DNA of 64,000 nucleotides. It comes from SHVO01 sp964576515 (GTDB lineage Bacteria > Pseudomonadota > Alphaproteobacteria > Rhodospirillales > Rhodospirillaceae). Both the position numbers and the translations under genes were made by a program. Positions within the stretch are counted from its first letter, which is position 1; the number at the start of each line of letters is the position of its first letter. The stretch spans positions 372,001 to 436,000 of the forward strand of contig CAZNUW010000001.1 in assembly GCA_964576515.1 (NCBI GenBank), in the 5' to 3' direction. Shown here piece after piece: positions 36,260-43,806 of the stretch. The notes beneath the pieces were generated by a model. The model was not told the origin of the DNA. It did no database searches and was given only the letters and a program-made list of their open reading frames with translations.

Positions 36260-36279
36260 ACGATTCGGGAGATTTGGCC

Positions 36280-36684
36280 ATGAACCAAGAAGTCGCTACC
36301 ACCCGCAAGAGCGCGATGGTGCCTCAAGGCAACGGGGAGATGACCCGGAACACCGCCGTGTTCACGCCCGTCACCGACATCTTCGAAACCGTCGATCATG
36401 TCGTCGTGACAGCCGACATGCCCGGCGTCGCCCCCGATGGCGTCGACATCACCCTCGAGAAGAGGGTTCTCACGATCCGCGGCCGGGCATCAGTCCATTC
36501 CCATGATGGATATCGCCGCGCGTATCAGGAATATGGCGAAGGCGACTACGAGCGGTCCTTCGTGCTCTCGGAAGAGATTGACCGCGAAAAGATCGAAGCG
36601 GAGCATAAAAACGGCGTTCTCACGCTGAGAATGCCGAAGGCAACAGCTGCAAAGACGCGGAAAATCAGCGTTAAGGCAGCCTGA
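36280..36684 (+). CDS. Hsp20 small heat-shock protein, copy 2
   Basis: 134 residues; ATG at 36280 behind GGGAG, 20 nt after copy 1. Alpha-crystallin domain with VVTADMPGVAPDGVDITLEK, LTIRGR, YERSFVLSEEIDREKIEA and KNGVLTLRMPK. The sequence differs from its neighbours in the N-terminal arm, so hetero-oligomers are possible. Confidence 0.94.
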   Translation: MNQEVATTRKSAMVPQGNGEMTRNTAVFTPVTDIFETVDHVVVTADMPGVAPDGVDITLEKRVLTIRGRASVHSHDGYRRAYQEYGEGDYERSFVLSEEIDREKIEAEHKNGVLTLRMPKATAAKTRKISVKAA

Positions 36685-36718
36685 ATTTCGACTTACGTGT
36701 GACGAATGGAGGCAAACA

Positions 36719-37219
36719 ATGCAGATGAAAGATCTTGTTCCGTGGGGCCGCAAAAGTAAGAGCGGACTGCAGAGCCAGAGCGACAATCCAGTCGCCAATC
36801 TGCAGCGGGACATCGGCCGGGTCTTCGATGACTTTTGGTCAAGCTTCGACCGTCCGTTCGGAATGAGCGGCGGTTTGCTCGCCGACGGATGGCCCACAGC
36901 CGACGTTTCGGAAACCGAGAAGGCGATCGAGGTCAGCGTGGAATTGCCGGGCATGGATGAAAAGGATGTCGACGTCAGCGTGACCGACGATACCCTCACC
37001 ATCCGGGGCGAGAAGAAGTCTGAAACCGAAAAGAAGGAGAAAGGATACTACCTCTCCGAACGGAGCTTCGGGTCATTCCATCGCAGCATTGCCCTGCCGG
37101 CGAGCGTCGACACCGACAAGGTCGAGGCTAGGTTCAAGAAGGGCGTGCTCACGCTCACACTTCCGAAGACGCCCGAAGCGCAGGAAAAGGTGAAGAAAAT
37201 CTCTGTGAGGGCTGCTTAA
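36719..37219 (+). CDS. Hsp20 small heat-shock protein, copy 3
   Basis: 166 residues; GGAGG before ATG, 34 nt after copy 2. N-terminal arm with NPVANLQRDIGRVFDDFW; alpha-crystallin domain with VSVELPGMDEKDVDVSV, LTIRGEKK, GSFHRSIALPASVDTDKVEA, KKGVLTLTLPK and C-terminal KKISVRAA. This is the class usually found with rpoH-dependent hsp20s. Confidence 0.95.
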   Translation: MQMKDLVPWGRKSKSGLQSQSDNPVANLQRDIGRVFDDFWSSFDRPFGMSGGLLADGWPTADVSETEKAIEVSVELPGMDEKDVDVSVTDDTLTIRGEKKSETEKKEKGYYLSERSFGSFHRSIALPASVDTDKVEARFKKGVLTLTLPKTPEAQEKVKKISVRAA

Positions 37220-37224
37220 CCTCT

Positions 37225-37256
37225 TGGGGGTCCGGGGCTGTCACCTGCCGGACCCC
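37225..37256 (+). terminator. hairpin ending the hsp20 operon
   Basis: A perfect 10-bp GC stem (37225-37234 with 37247-37256) with 12-nt loop starts 5 nt after the last hsp20 stop. There is no T-run, so termination may be partial with read-through to the protease gene. Confidence 0.6.
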
Positions 37257-37360
37257 CTATCATGTGCAAACGCGAAGCGCGTAGCGCCTGCTGTGAAGGT
37301 CCTGACGGCTAGGATAAATGTTCGGGGCCAATGGGCTTTTTTTGCTTTTGAGGGGACCAC

Positions 37361-38509
37361 ATGCCGGAATGGAATTCTTATGAGCGGCCGGCTTCCGACC
37401 GCATGATCCGGCGCGTTCTCGTCGTCACGGTGTGTATCGCGGCGCTCATGTTGCTATGGGAGGTTCTGGCCTCCAATCAGTTTGTAGCAAGCTTCCGCGA
37501 TGCACCGGTTCGGACCGTGACGCCCCGCGGGGATCTCGCAGCCGACGAACTTTCGACCATCGAACTGTTCGAGAAGTCGCGCGGCTCCGTCGTTTATATT
37601 TCAACTGCCCAATTTGTACGAGACGCATGGACCCGCAACGTGCTCGCCGTACCAAGGGGCACCGGCTCCGGATTCATTTGGGACGATGCGGGCCACGTCG
37701 TGACCAACTTTCACGTCATTCAGGGAGCCTCTCAGGCGACCGTGAAGTTGGCCGATGGCCGGGATTATCAGGCGGCGCTTGTGGGAGCCAGTCCGGCCCA
37801 CGATATCGCGGTGCTTAAAATCGGAGTTGGCTTCCAGCGTCCTCCCGCCGTGCCGATCGGCACCAGCGCGGACCTGAAAGTCGGACAGAAGGTATTTGCG
37901 ATCGGAAATCCCTTTGGGCTTGATTGGACGCTTACAAACGGAATCGTCTCAGCACTCGACCGCTCGCTTCCGGGCGAAGACGGACCCGGCATCCAGCACC
38001 TTATTCAAACCGACGCGGCCATTAACCCGGGCAATTCCGGCGGGCCCCTTCTTGACTCCGCCGGGAGACTGATCGGCATTAATACGGCGATCTTCAGTCC
38101 CTCGGGGGCGTCGGCAGGCATTGGCTTCGCCGTGCCCGTCGATACTGTCATGCGAGTCGTACCCCAAATCATCGATACCGGTACCTATATCCGGCCGGCG
38201 CTGGGTGTTGATGTCGACGAGCAGTTGAACGACCAACTGGGCGCCATGACCGGCCGCGGCGGTGTTTTTGTTCTTCGCGTCAGACCTGGGTCGGCGGCCG
38301 AGCGCGCGGGGCTCGCCGGCATTACCCCACCCCCCCAAGGCGTCATCCCCGGGGACATTATTAAAGAGCTCAACGGCAAACCGGTTGAGAATGTCGCCGG
38401 CCTGTTGGCGCAACTGGACGACTATCGTGTAGGGGAGCCGGTGCGTCTTGCGGTGGAACGCGGAACCGATCGGCGGGACGTTACCGTGGAATTGCAGCCC
38501 GGAATCTAG
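37361..38509 (+). CDS. DegS-like membrane-anchored HtrA protease
   Basis: 382 residues. N-terminal anchor helix (about 17-37), trypsin-like domain with His118 (TNFHVI), Asp148 (AHDIAV) and Ser226 (GNSGGP), then one PDZ domain (about 275-375). One PDZ and a retained anchor resemble DegS rather than DegP, so a sensor/regulatory role in envelope stress is plausible. It lacks the Q-linker of the HtrA at 27469. Confidence 0.92.
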   Translation: MPEWNSYERPASDRMIRRVLVVTVCIAALMLLWEVLASNQFVASFRDAPVRTVTPRGDLAADELSTIELFEKSRGSVVYISTAQFVRDAWTRNVLAVPRGTGSGFIWDDAGHVVTNFHVIQGASQATVKLADGRDYQAALVGASPAHDIAVLKIGVGFQRPPAVPIGTSADLKVGQKVFAIGNPFGLDWTLTNGIVSALDRSLPGEDGPGIQHLIQTDAAINPGNSGGPLLDSAGRLIGINTAIFSPSGASAGIGFAVPVDTVMRVVPQIIDTGTYIRPALGVDVDEQLNDQLGAMTGRGGVFVLRVRPGSAAERAGLAGITPPPQGVIPGDIIKELNGKPVENVAGLLAQLDDYRVGEPVRLAVERGTDRRDVTVELQPGI

Positions 38510-38612
38510 GCGCCTTTCCGCCCTCCCCAAAGTTTTCAAAAAATTCATCCGCCGGGCCCAGGGCGGCAGAGAACACGCCGCGAACGAAGTTCGAAGGCGT
38601 CGCTAAGACCCT

Positions 38613-38643
38613 CTTGAAAATTCCCCCAGGCTTTTTTTATATT
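38613..38643 (+). promoter_or_regulatory. sigma-32-like promoter of rpoH
   Basis: CTTGAA (38613-38618) followed at 17-19 nt by TTTATATT (38636-38643). Self-activation by RpoH is possible but unproven. Confidence 0.5.
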
Positions 38644-38710
38644 CCGCGCCGGATGCCCAAACGGGGTCCACCGATAACTCGCTACCATATTGCTCTTGGA
38701 GGATGTGGTC

Positions 38711-38839
38711 ATGAGAGTGGTGCTATTAAAGCCGTTCTGCGCTTTTCGGCCGATTGCCCCCGCGCCGTATTCGGGCTGTAACGCCCGGCAGGCGCCCGCC
38801 CTTCCTCTTCGCGTAAGCATAACGAAGCTCATGCCATAG
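38711..38839 (+). CDS. candidate 42-residue upstream ORF of rpoH
   Basis: ATG follows GGAGG at 8 nt. The frame ends TAG at 38837-38839, inside TAGGAGG, the ribosome site of rpoH 13 nt ahead of its ATG. The peptide is Ala/Pro/Arg-rich with two Cys and matches no family I know. The layout suggests translational coupling or a leader peptide rather than a functional protein. Confidence 0.35.
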   Translation: MRVVLLKPFCAFRPIAPAPYSGCNARQAPALPLRVSITKLMP

Positions 38840-38851
38840 GAGGTTCAGCAC

Positions 38852-39763
38852 ATGAATTCGGTTGTTCCAGTCCTAGCTTCTGAAAGTGGTCTCTCCAATT
38901 ATCTGGCTGAGATCAAAAAATTTCCGCTCCTCAGCGCGCAAGAGGAATACATGCTCGCGCGTCGCTTCGCTGATCATGGCGACGTAGAAGCCGCTCATAA
39001 GCTCGTCACGAGCCATCTGCGTCTTGTTGCCAAGATCGCCATGGGATACCGATACTACGGCCTTCCCATTTCGGATTTGATATCCGAAGGCAACATCGGG
39101 CTCATGCGCGCCGTGAAAAAATTCGATCCCGAGCGCGGCTTCCGTCTCACGACCTACGCAATTTGGTGGATCAAGGCGGCAATCAACGAATTCGTCCTCG
39201 CCTCGTGGTCCTTGGTGAAAATGGGGACAGATGCCGCACAGAAGAAGCTTTTCTTCAATCTGCGAAAGCTGAAGGCGCGGCTTGGAGTGTACGACGAAGG
39301 TGACATTCCGGAACCGGCGGCGGAAAAGATCGCCAAGCGCCTGAGCGTGGAGACCAGCGAAGTCATCGACATGAACCGTCGCATGTGGGGGAGCGACAGC
39401 TCGCTAAACCAAATCGTAGGTTCCGACAGCGATACGGAGCGTCAGGAGCTGTTGGCGGACGATACGCCGGACCAGGAGGTTCAGTTGGCCGAGCGGCAGG
39501 AGCGCCTTATCCGAAATGGCCTTCTGAAATCCGCCCTCTCAAAACTGACCCCGCGCGAGCGCAAGATTATTGAAGAGCGCCGGCTGACGGATAATCCGCG
39601 GACACTCGAAGAGATTGGCACGGATTTCGGGGTCAGCCGCGAACGTGTGCGGCAGCTCGAAAACCGCGCCTTCGCAAAGCTGCAACGGTCCATCCTGGAA
39701 GCAGCCAATCGGTTTGAGTCAAAGGCGCGACCGCTTCCGCAGTTGGCATTGGCTTGCGGCTAA
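38852..39763 (+). CDS. rpoH: heat-shock sigma factor RpoH (sigma-32)
   Basis: 303 residues, full length. Regions 1.2-2.4 (LSAQEEYMLARRFADHGD through RLTTYAIWWIKAAINEFVLASWSLVK), the sigma-32-specific RpoH box QKKLFFNLR at 130-138, and region 4.2 helix-turn-helix (TLEEIGTDFGVSRERVRQLE). It directs RNA polymerase to CTTGAA-type promoters. Lying beside hsp20, degS-like and groESL genes it is probably an accessory RpoH. AGGAGG precedes ATG. Confidence 0.96.
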   Translation: MNSVVPVLASESGLSNYLAEIKKFPLLSAQEEYMLARRFADHGDVEAAHKLVTSHLRLVAKIAMGYRYYGLPISDLISEGNIGLMRAVKKFDPERGFRLTTYAIWWIKAAINEFVLASWSLVKMGTDAAQKKLFFNLRKLKARLGVYDEGDIPEPAAEKIAKRLSVETSEVIDMNRRMWGSDSSLNQIVGSDSDTERQELLADDTPDQEVQLAERQERLIRNGLLKSALSKLTPRERKIIEERRLTDNPRTLEEIGTDFGVSRERVRQLENRAFAKLQRSILEAANRFESKARPLPQLALACG

Positions 39764-39811
39764 ACTCGTCCACGCCAGCCCGGGCCCGTCTAGGACAATC
39801 CGAGAATGCTT

Positions 39812-39865
39812 GTGCACTTACGGTGCACTTACGGAGCGTGATGAAAAAGTTCGCGCTCCGTAAGT
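39812..39865. repeat. tandem 11-mer and 12-bp hairpin at the island/prophage border
   Basis: GTGCACTTACG occurs twice head to tail (39812-39822 and 39823-39833). ACTTACGGAGCG (39827-39838) pairs perfectly with 39854-39865 across a 15-nt loop. It lies 49 nt after rpoH and 12 nt before the tRNA fragment; either an rpoH terminator without T-run or a recombination-protein site. Confidence 0.5.
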
Positions 39866-39876
39866 CATTGAAAGAA

Positions 39877-39925
39877 TGGTGGGCCCGGCAGGACTTGAAC
39901 CTGCAACCAGACCGTTTTGCGGTCC
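39877..39925 (-). other. orphan tRNA 3' half: prophage attachment site (attL)
   Basis: Read on the minus strand it ends in ACCA with acceptor half CGGGCCC and a perfect T-arm (GCAGG, TTCAAGT, CCTGC; plus coordinates 39888-39904) and part of an anticodon stem. The D-arm and 5' acceptor are missing. The intact tRNA is expected at the far prophage end outside the window. From memory the 3' half resembles a CAU-anticodon tRNA (Ile2 or Met), but that is uncertain. Confidence 0.72.
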
Positions 39926-39993
39926 GGATTTTGAAGCCACGACCAGGCCGGTAGAAGGGGGCCGGTCGCGATTTTAAGAATCGCGAATAAAGG

Positions 39994-41202
39994 TTACGCG
40001 GCCTGACGACCGCGCGTAACGGACTTTCCTGCTCGCAAATCATCCAAGAAATCAGCCCACACCTGCATCATTTCCACCCGCTCCTCCCAGTACTCTGCCA
40101 AATGCACATAGGCACGGCGGGTATCGTCCTGTTCTTGGTGCGAGAGTTGACGCTCAATCGCATCGGGATTCCAACGGCCCATTTCGTTGAGCAATGACGA
40201 GGCCATGCTTCTAAAACCGTGACCGGTCATTTCCTGGCCCGTATATCCCATGCGACGGATAGCAGCGAGGATGGTATTTTCCGACATCGGATCCTGGTTG
40301 TCTCGGACCGACGGGAATAGATAACGGCTCCGCAGGCCAACAGATTTGACCTCCCTTACGATTTCAAGCGCCTGTCTGGCCAACGGCACGCGATGCGGCC
40401 GGCGCATTTTCATTTTCTCGGCGGCGATCCGCCATTCATTGTCGCATTCGAACTCCGTCCACTCCGCATGCCGAAGCTCGAAGGGGCGCGCAAAAACCAA
40501 CGGGGCCAGACGTAGGGCCAAGCGGGTCGTGATGGCGCCGTCGTACCCATCTATTGCACGAAGTAGTCCGCCGATTTTTGCGGGATCGACGATAGCGGCG
40601 TGGTGCTTAACCTGGGGAGTTATCAGGGCATCTCGAATATCAACCGATAGGTCGCGCCCGCCTCGCCCTGTGGCAATACCGTAACGAAAGACTTGGCCGC
40701 AGGTGCTTCGGCACCGCCGAGCAGTCTCATGCCGGCCTCGGGCCTCGATCTTGCGCAGGGACGACAGGAAAATGGGAACGGAAATCTGGGCGACGTTGAT
40801 TGGGCCAATGTCGGGATACACCAAGCTCAAAATCCAGCGCATCTTTTTGAGGGTCTTGGCGGCGCTTCCTTCCTTTTCATATTTGGCGAGGAGTTCCTCG
40901 GCCACGGTCTTGAAGGAGTTGTCGCTGTTCGCGACAAGCTTCGCGTGCTTTCTGTCGACCGAAGGATCGACGCCTTGGATCAGGAGCCGCTTCGCTTCGT
41001 CCCGCTTGTCCCGCGCTTCCTTCAAGCCCGTAATCGGATACTGGCCCATCGCCATCGTCTTCTGCTTGCCGCCGTACCGGTAGGAGTAGCGCCAAAGCTT
41101 GTTGCCGTTCGGATTGACGAGAAGATGAAGGCCGCCGCTATCTGAGATCTTACGGGGCTTGTCGCCGGGTTTCTCCGCCTTGATACGCACATCAGTTAGC
41201 AT
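39994..41202 (-). CDS. P4-type tyrosine integrase
   Basis: 402 residues. Start at 41202 behind GGGAGAC; upstream Met is unlikely. An N-terminal DUF4102-like domain (KPRKISDSGGLHLLVNPNGNKLW, residues about 14-36) precedes the core-binding region and the catalytic domain with Arg in FARPFELRHAEW, HGFRS, and the nucleophile Tyr in RRAYVH. It mediates site-specific recombination at tRNA 3' ends and sits 70 nt from the orphan tRNA half, marking the left prophage border. Confidence 0.94.
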   Translation of the reverse strand: MLTDVRIKAEKPGDKPRKISDSGGLHLLVNPNGNKLWRYSYRYGGKQKTMAMGQYPITGLKEARDKRDEAKRLLIQGVDPSVDRKHAKLVANSDNSFKTVAEELLAKYEKEGSAAKTLKKMRWILSLVYPDIGPINVAQISVPIFLSSLRKIEARGRHETARRCRSTCGQVFRYGIATGRGGRDLSVDIRDALITPQVKHHAAIVDPAKIGGLLRAIDGYDGAITTRLALRLAPLVFARPFELRHAEWTEFECDNEWRIAAEKMKMRRPHRVPLARQALEIVREVKSVGLRSRYLFPSVRDNQDPMSENTILAAIRRMGYTGQEMTGHGFRSMASSLLNEMGRWNPDAIERQLSHQEQDDTRRAYVHLAEYWEERVEMMQVWADFLDDLRAGKSVTRGRQAA

Positions 41203-41221
41203 GGTGTCTCCCGTCGCCCGC

Positions 41222-41386
41222 TGTTGGTATTGTTGGTATTCTCGCCGCAGCCGTACCAACACCGATTCGTACTTGGGCTCAGAAATGGCGGCTCAAATGC
41301 ACGTTGTCGCCAGTTCAATGCCGAACGAGGGAATTTTGTTGGTATAGCTCCCCGCCGTCGGTGCTGTACCAACAGAACTACCAACA
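41222..41386. promoter_or_regulatory. cluster of six TGTTGGTA sites upstream of the integrase
   Basis: Direct copies at 41222, 41231 and 41337; inverted copies (TACCAACA) at 41254, 41367 and 41379. The first pair is tandem with 9-nt period, and the last pair has 12-nt period. The cluster starts 20 nt upstream of the int ATG. Suitable as integrase arm sites or an int operator. Confidence 0.6.
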
Positions 41387-41591
41387 GCTCTTGCGGCTGG
41401 CCACCAACGTGGGCGGGTAACTGCGAACGCAGAAAGGCCCGGTTTTATTGGGTAAGTAAGGCGTCGGCGGACAACTACGAACGACTGCGGAAGGGAGAGA
41501 TGGTGCCCAGGGCCAGGAACACGCCAGACCAACACGGTCGCCCGGGCGGCGCACAAGTCGAGGACACCATCCCAAAGCTGCGGTTCCGGGC
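41387..41591. other. 205-nt gap with a 17-bp repeat
   Basis: No gene seen. Includes 41498-41514, identical over 17 bp to 21469-21485. Confidence 0.4.
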
Positions 41592-41759
41592 ATGAGCGCA
41601 TACCTCACGCCGGCCAGCTTAACTATTGGCGCTATTGTACTTTTCGTGGTGTCGGCGACTGCTTTCGCGTGTCATCGCGCTGGCTGGTCCCTCGCCGGGA
41701 CACTTGGGCTATCATTGATGGCCGGCGGATCGGTGGCGCTCATCGTCGCGGGGCTTTGA
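41592..41759 (+). CDS. 55-residue two-helix membrane protein
   Basis: ATG to TGA with two hydrophobic helices (about 8-26 and 32-54) around HRAGWS. It ends 11 nt before the pilin-like gene and probably shares its message. Could be a small holin-like or exclusion protein; no family recognised. Confidence 0.55.
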   Translation: MSAYLTPASLTIGAIVLFVVSATAFACHRAGWSLAGTLGLSLMAGGSVALIVAGL

Positions 41760-41770
41760 ACGGGGAGATC

Positions 41771-42556
41771 ATGAAGGTTCACTTGCGCGGATTCACACTG
41801 GTTGAAATGGCCATCGTCTTGGTGGTGATCGGTATGGTGCTGGCCGGAGGCATCCGCGTGATCGGCCCCATCCGTGACGCCCAACGGGTCTCCGAGACAA
41901 AGTTAAAGCTCGACCTAGTCGAGCAGGCGCTGCAGGTCTATGTCATCCAGAACGGCTGTTTGCCCTGCCCCGCCGACGGCACGTTGCCGACAAGCAACGG
42001 CGACGCGGGTCTGTCCAGCGACGACAGTGGCGGCCCTTACGAGCCCGCCCTTTGCACGGCCGACGCCTGCATCGCCACCAACGCCGTCGTGCCCTGGAAG
42101 TCACTTGGGCTGTCGGAATTCGACGCCAGCGACGCGTGGGGAAATCAGTTCCGTTATCGGGTTCAAGGCACGGCCGCGAACGGCGCCGATGGCGTGCAGG
42201 CTGACGAAGGCATGACACGCACGGGTACGTCGGACTATCCCACCGGAACATTGACGATCGACAATCTCGATACCGTCGCCTCGCCCGACTCAACCGCCGC
42301 CGTCTATGTGGTGATCAGCAGCGGCCCGGATCAATCGCTCGCGCTGCGGGCGCAAACGGGCGCGGCCACCGCCAACCGGCATGGCCAGTCAGGGACCGAC
42401 GGCCAGTTCCTGAATAGTGGATCGGGCGCCACCCTCGCCGAAGGGGGATTGAATTCCACGGATGGCGCAGCGCACTTCGACGATATCGTGCGCTGGCGGA
42501 ATGCGCCGTTCGTCGTCCAGCGCTGCGGCGCCAACGCCTGCGGCAATCCCGCGTAA
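41771..42556 (+). CDS. type IV pilin/pseudopilin-like protein in the prophage
   Basis: 261 residues; ATG behind GGGGAG. The class III signal RGFTLVEMAIVLVVIGMVLAGG has the prepilin peptidase site Gly-Phe with Glu at +5. The mature N-terminal helix is followed by a large periplasmic part with a Cys pair (GCLPCP), a repeated Asp/Gly-rich region and two further Cys near the end. It is larger than major pilins and resembles minor pseudopilins. No pilus assembly genes nearby, so it would depend on host machinery. Confidence 0.8.
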   Translation: MKVHLRGFTLVEMAIVLVVIGMVLAGGIRVIGPIRDAQRVSETKLKLDLVEQALQVYVIQNGCLPCPADGTLPTSNGDAGLSSDDSGGPYEPALCTADACIATNAVVPWKSLGLSEFDASDAWGNQFRYRVQGTAANGADGVQADEGMTRTGTSDYPTGTLTIDNLDTVASPDSTAAVYVVISSGPDQSLALRAQTGAATANRHGQSGTDGQFLNSGSGATLAEGGLNSTDGAAHFDDIVRWRNAPFVVQRCGANACGNPA

Positions 42557-42568
42557 AGGAGCATCGGC

Positions 42569-42796
42569 ATGATGGAATTCATCCAGGAAAATTGGTACGC
42601 GCTCTGGTCTCTGCCGGCCTTGTGCCTGGCCGCGGCTGTCGTTCTCACACTTATTCATTTTGCCCGCCGCCGGCGGACGACCATGCCGCTCTACGAGATC
42701 GGCGCGGATCATCAGATCCGCCGCGCGACGACGCACGCCATGCGCGCGCCCGATGCGGCCTGGCGTCGCAAGGCGCCGCATCACCCCCTGCAATGA
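42569..42796 (+). CDS. 75-residue single-pass membrane protein
   Basis: AGGAG precedes ATG, 12 nt after the pilin-like gene. One helix (WSLPALCLAAAVVLTLIHF) is followed by a very basic cytoplasmic tail (ARRRRTT, RRATTH, WRRK). Third member of the plus-strand accessory unit; function unknown. Confidence 0.6.
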   Translation: MMEFIQENWYALWSLPALCLAAAVVLTLIHFARRRRTTMPLYEIGADHQIRRATTHAMRAPDAAWRRKAPHHPLQ

Positions 42797-43095
42797 CACC
42801 GGCGCCGGCCGGGACGGATCTTCGCGACGTCGAACGCGGGAACGATAGGCGCGGGAACCTCGGCGGAAAGGGTGCTCACCGAAATATTGCGCTGACCGCA
42901 GCCGCCGCGAGCGCGATCACACCGCCATGAAAAGTGGTTCACCGGCACGTTCCGCGCCACCTTAAGATCACCGATCACGACCACCTGGACCCGGCGGCAC
43001 CGGGTTGTAAGGCATTGCAGGCGCAGGAGCCGAATCCCCATGCGCTCGCAATCCTCGATCGTCGGACCACCTTTATATATGCGGTTATGACCCAT
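42781..43095 (-). CDS. small Cys-rich, zinc-ribbon-like phage protein
   Basis: 104 residues. Pattern TIEDCERMGIRLLRLQC then TTRC, and later WRCDRARGGCGQRN, gives four spaced Cys that could bind zinc, like small phage proteins of similar layout. Start uncertain (43095 or the Met 18 codons later). It overlaps the previous convergent gene by 16 nt and lies past the late-operon terminator. Confidence 0.45.
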   Translation of the reverse strand: MGHNRIYKGGPTIEDCERMGIRLLRLQCLTTRCRRVQVVVIGDLKVARNVPVNHFSWRCDRARGGCGQRNISVSTLSAEVPAPIVPAFDVAKIRPGRRRCHCRG

Positions 43096-43158
43096 GCGGT
43101 ATTGTATGCGCGAGAACGTTACAAGAACATATGGGGCTAATCGTTTGATCCAGAAACG

Positions 43159-43192
43159 AAAAAAGAGCCCGCCCCGGTTTCCCGGGACGGGC
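43159..43192 (-). terminator. intrinsic terminator of the prophage late operon
   Basis: On the minus strand an 11-bp stem with one mismatch (43167-43177 with 43182-43192) is followed by CT and six T (43159-43164). It is 57 nt past the spanin stop. Confidence 0.85.
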
Positions 43193-43248
43193 AGTTTGTG
43201 AGTTGACCGATCAGCCTGGGTCTCGACCCCGCCAGGCGCCGGGGATGC

Positions 43249-43806
43249 CTAAGGCGTCGGCGCCTGGCGCCGAGCCACCTCAAGTTGCGCGATGATCGCC
43301 GCCACGGCGTCGTTCAACCCATCCAACTGCGCGGCGTTCTCGTGGGCGATGCCGAAATTCGCGACGATGGCGTCCGCCAGCGTATCGGCTCCAATTTCCG
43401 CGCAGGTGTCGTTAGATTCTCCGGGAGCGAGATCGAGGGCGGCGGGATCAACGCCGTGGACGGCCGCGTCGAACACGCGGACAAGACCAACAGTGATGCA
43501 AGTAGAGCTGTCCTTAACATAAATTGGGATCTCCTCTCTGATCTTGATCGTCCGAGTGACGACCTTCTGTTGCGCGAGGGCCGCCTTACCGCCGACGCGG
43601 ATCACCGCCTTATCGACGCCCTCTTGAACGGCCGCCCCGCGGCGGAACGCCTCAAGTTTGGCCTTCTCCTGAACGACCTGCTGGGCGGCGAGTCTGCCGT
43701 TCATGACCTGCGCCATGCCCCAAGCGCCGGCAACGGCACCCACGCCGAGCGCGATCAGCACCAGCGCCCACGCCGGCAGCCCCAAAAATTCCGCGATCCG
43801 CAGCAT
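43249..43806 (-). CDS. Rz-like inner-membrane spanin
   Basis: 185 residues. N-terminal anchor (about 8-32) is followed by a helical periplasmic domain (QQVVQEKAKLEAFRRG) and a C-terminal coiled segment. A second lipoprotein gene is nested in another frame, the classic Rz/Rz1 layout. With the outer-membrane partner it fuses the envelope during lysis. Its start overlaps the transglycosylase stop. Confidence 0.8.
   Translation of the reverse strand: MLRIAEFLGLPAWALVLIALGVGAVAGAWGMAQVMNGRLAAQQVVQEKAKLEAFRRGAAVQEGVDKAVIRVGGKAALAQQKVVTRTIKIREEIPIYVKDSSTCITVGLVRVFDAAVHGVDPAALDLAPGESNDTCAEIGADTLADAIVANFGIAHENAAQLDGLNDAVAAIIAQLEVARRQAPTP
43314..43520 (-). CDS. Rz1-like outer-membrane spanin lipoprotein, nested in Rz
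   Basis: 68 residues entirely inside the Rz-like gene in another frame. Lipobox LSAC with Cys16 after a hydrophobic signal (LLASLLVLSAC), then a Pro/Ser-rich segment (STRPSTALIPPPSISLPENL). These are the hallmarks of Rz1. It would span the periplasm with the Rz-like partner. Confidence 0.78.
   Translation of the reverse strand: MLRTALLASLLVLSACSTRPSTALIPPPSISLPENLTTPARKLEPIRWRTPSSRISASPTRTPRSWMG

Larger units (their letters stand above)
38510..38851. other. 342-nt rpoH upstream region
   Basis: Holds a CTTGAA promoter (38613-38643) and a short upstream frame (38711-38839) that ends in the rpoH ribosome site. No other gene is convincing. Confidence 0.45.

Noticed and set aside
39877..39957. 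An intact tRNA gene
   Set aside because: T-arm and acceptor 3' half are perfect, but the sequence beyond the anticodon stem has no D-arm and cannot pair with the acceptor; treated as an att-site remnant.
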